Source of the DNA: Stenotrophomonas sp. SAM-B
Lineage (GTDB): Bacteria; Pseudomonadota; Gammaproteobacteria; Xanthomonadales; Xanthomonadaceae
Assembly (NCBI RefSeq): GCF_013387485.1
Contig: NZ_JABBXB010000017.1
Span: 1-52,217, forward strand
Direction of reading: 5' to 3'
Length of the DNA stretch: 52,217 bases
The position numbers were made by a program, and so were the translations under genes. Positions 51,705 to 52,217 of the stretch are shown here, one piece after another (position 1 is the first letter of the stretch; each line of letters opens with the position of its first letter). Below the pieces are notes generated by a model. It saw nothing but the letters and a program-made list of their open reading frames with translations, searched no databases and had not been told where the DNA came from.

Positions 51705-51737
51705 GCAGGATGCCACCTGAACCATGGTTGAGGTCAA
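51705..51737 (-). promoter_or_regulatory. SoxR box inside a 19-bp-spacer promoter of the MFS gene
   Basis: On the minus strand TTGACC (51737-51732) and CATCCT (51712-51707) are 19 bp apart. The spacer contains most of CCTGAACCATGGTTGAGG (51716-51733), a dyad matching at 16 of 18 positions and similar to the SoxR consensus CCTCAAGTTAACTTGAGG. MerR-family activators need exactly this overlong spacer. The GAGG of the dyad also serves as the ribosome binding site of soxR. Confidence 0.7.
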
Positions 51738-51740
51738 GCA

Positions 51741-52175
51741 GTGATCGCGCAGGAATTGAGTGTAGGCGAAGTCGCCAAGCGGAGCGGCGTGGCCGTGTCG
51801 GCGTTGCATTTCTATGAGCGCAAGGGCCTGATCCGCAGCCTGCGCACCGCCGGCAACCAGCGTCGTTTCGCCCGCGACGTGCTGCGCCGGCTGGCGGTGA
51901 TCCGCGTGGCCCAGCGGGTCGGGATGCCGTTGGAAGCGGTGGCGACCGCCTTTGCCGCCCTGCCCGAGAACAAGACGCCGACCAAGGCCGAGTGGGCGAA
52001 GATGTCGGCGCTGTGGCGCAGCGAGCTGGACCAGCGCATCGAGCAGTTGCTGCTGCTGCGCGACCAGCTCACCGACTGCATCGGCTGTGGGTGCCTGTCG
52101 TTGAAGCGGTGTCGCCTGACCAATCCCGGCGACACGCTGGGCGATCAGGGCGACGGCCCCCGCCGCTGGGAGTAG
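51741..52175 (+). CDS. soxR: Redox-sensitive transcriptional activator SoxR
   Basis: The 144-residue MerR-family protein has the winged HTH at residues 5-45 ([40 protein letters not shown]). A dimerisation helix follows, then C113-x2-C116-x-C118-x5-C124 ([12 protein letters not shown]), the [2Fe-2S] cluster of SoxR. Oxidation of the cluster activates transcription of its target. The start is a GTG with GAGG 7 bases upstream. No soxS is adjacent; as in non-enteric bacteria it likely acts directly on the divergent MFS gene. Its stop codon lies in a SMAG repeat. Confidence 0.93.
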   Translation: MIAQELSVGEVAKRSGVAVSALHFYERKGLIRSLRTAGNQRRFARDVLRRLAVIRVAQRVGMPLEAVATAFAALPENKTPTKAEWAKMSALWRSELDQRIEQLLLLRDQLTDCIGCGCLSLKRCRLTNPGDTLGDQGDGPRRWE

Positions 52176-52195
52176 TGCCGGCCGCTGGCCGGCTC
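52172..52195 (+). repeat. SMAG-type REP palindrome overlapping the soxR stop codon
   Basis: GTAG (52172-52175) contains the TAG stop of soxR. It is followed by a stem GCCGGCC (52177-52183), loop GCT, GGCCGGC (52187-52193). It is the same layout as the repeat at 4324-4347. Confidence 0.65.
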
Positions 52196-52217
52196 GCGTA
52201 GTTCCATCCGTTGCCAG

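Overview
The window is a dense, GC-rich chromosomal stretch whose gene content and order point to the Lysobacteraceae (Xanthomonadaceae), most likely Stenotrophomonas. The evidence is the maf-yceD-rpmF-fabHDG-acpP-fabF-pabB-mltG-tmk-holB-pilZ block, a GT9 gene divergent from kdkA, and two short palindromes starting with GTAG (4324-4347 and 52172-52195) that look like the SMAG repeats of that genus. No rRNA and no CRISPR array are visible. tRNA-Ser(GGA), tRNA-Val(CAC) and the SRP RNA are present.

Layout. 1-110 is the tail of an IS110-type transposase. 206-3556 is an LPS-related group: a DUF6165 protein, a GT9 glycosyltransferase and the Kdo kinase KdkA, followed by a metallo-hydrolase and a small NTF2-like protein. 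3598-4293 holds the SRP RNA and a guanidine-II (mini-ykkC) riboswitch in front of the guanidinium exporter gene gdx. 4383-5919 has a GNAT acetyltransferase, a small secreted protein, hairpin-rich noncoding DNA and tRNA-Ser. 6056-9526 is dnaX-ybaB-recR plus a HIT-family gene. 9583-13960 (minus) is a coupled moxR-DUF58-transglutaminase-slp operon. 14001-17568 encodes two large membrane proteins. 17572-29187 is the fatty-acid synthesis and division-associated housekeeping block. It has no plsX between rpmF and fabH and no pabC after fabF. A kinase-fold protein lacking the catalytic Asp lies between fabH and fabD.

From tRNA-Val (29253) to about 34460 the window looks accessory. It holds an orphan PoNe-type immunity gene, a lipoprotein, a secreted beta-helix protein, an AT-richer patch with a broken minus-strand gene and a HEPN-motif protein, and the decapitated tail of an alpha/beta hydrolase. 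Core-like genes then resume: a YbjQ protein, an SDR, a TIM-barrel isomerase/dehydratase-like protein, a LysR/MFS divergent pair, and a two-component system divergent from a two-gene RND efflux operon with no outer-membrane gene. Next come a GFA protein, a DUF4105 membrane protein coupled to a lipoprotein hydrolase, and finally an MFS pump divergent from soxR with a SoxR-box-like dyad inside a 19-bp promoter spacer.

Functionally the window is mostly envelope and lipid metabolism (LPS kinase, fatty-acid synthesis, lipoproteins, peptidoglycan), DNA replication accessory subunits (DnaX, HolB, RecR, Tmk) and efflux with dedicated regulators (Gdx, two MFS pumps, RND). I did not find a clearly new multi-gene system. 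The most unusual signals are the shared DYAPRGA C-termini encoded by one palindrome, the 27-bp inverted repeat that includes a tRNA 3' end, the degenerate kinase in the fab cluster, the solitary HEPN protein and the orphan immunity gene.
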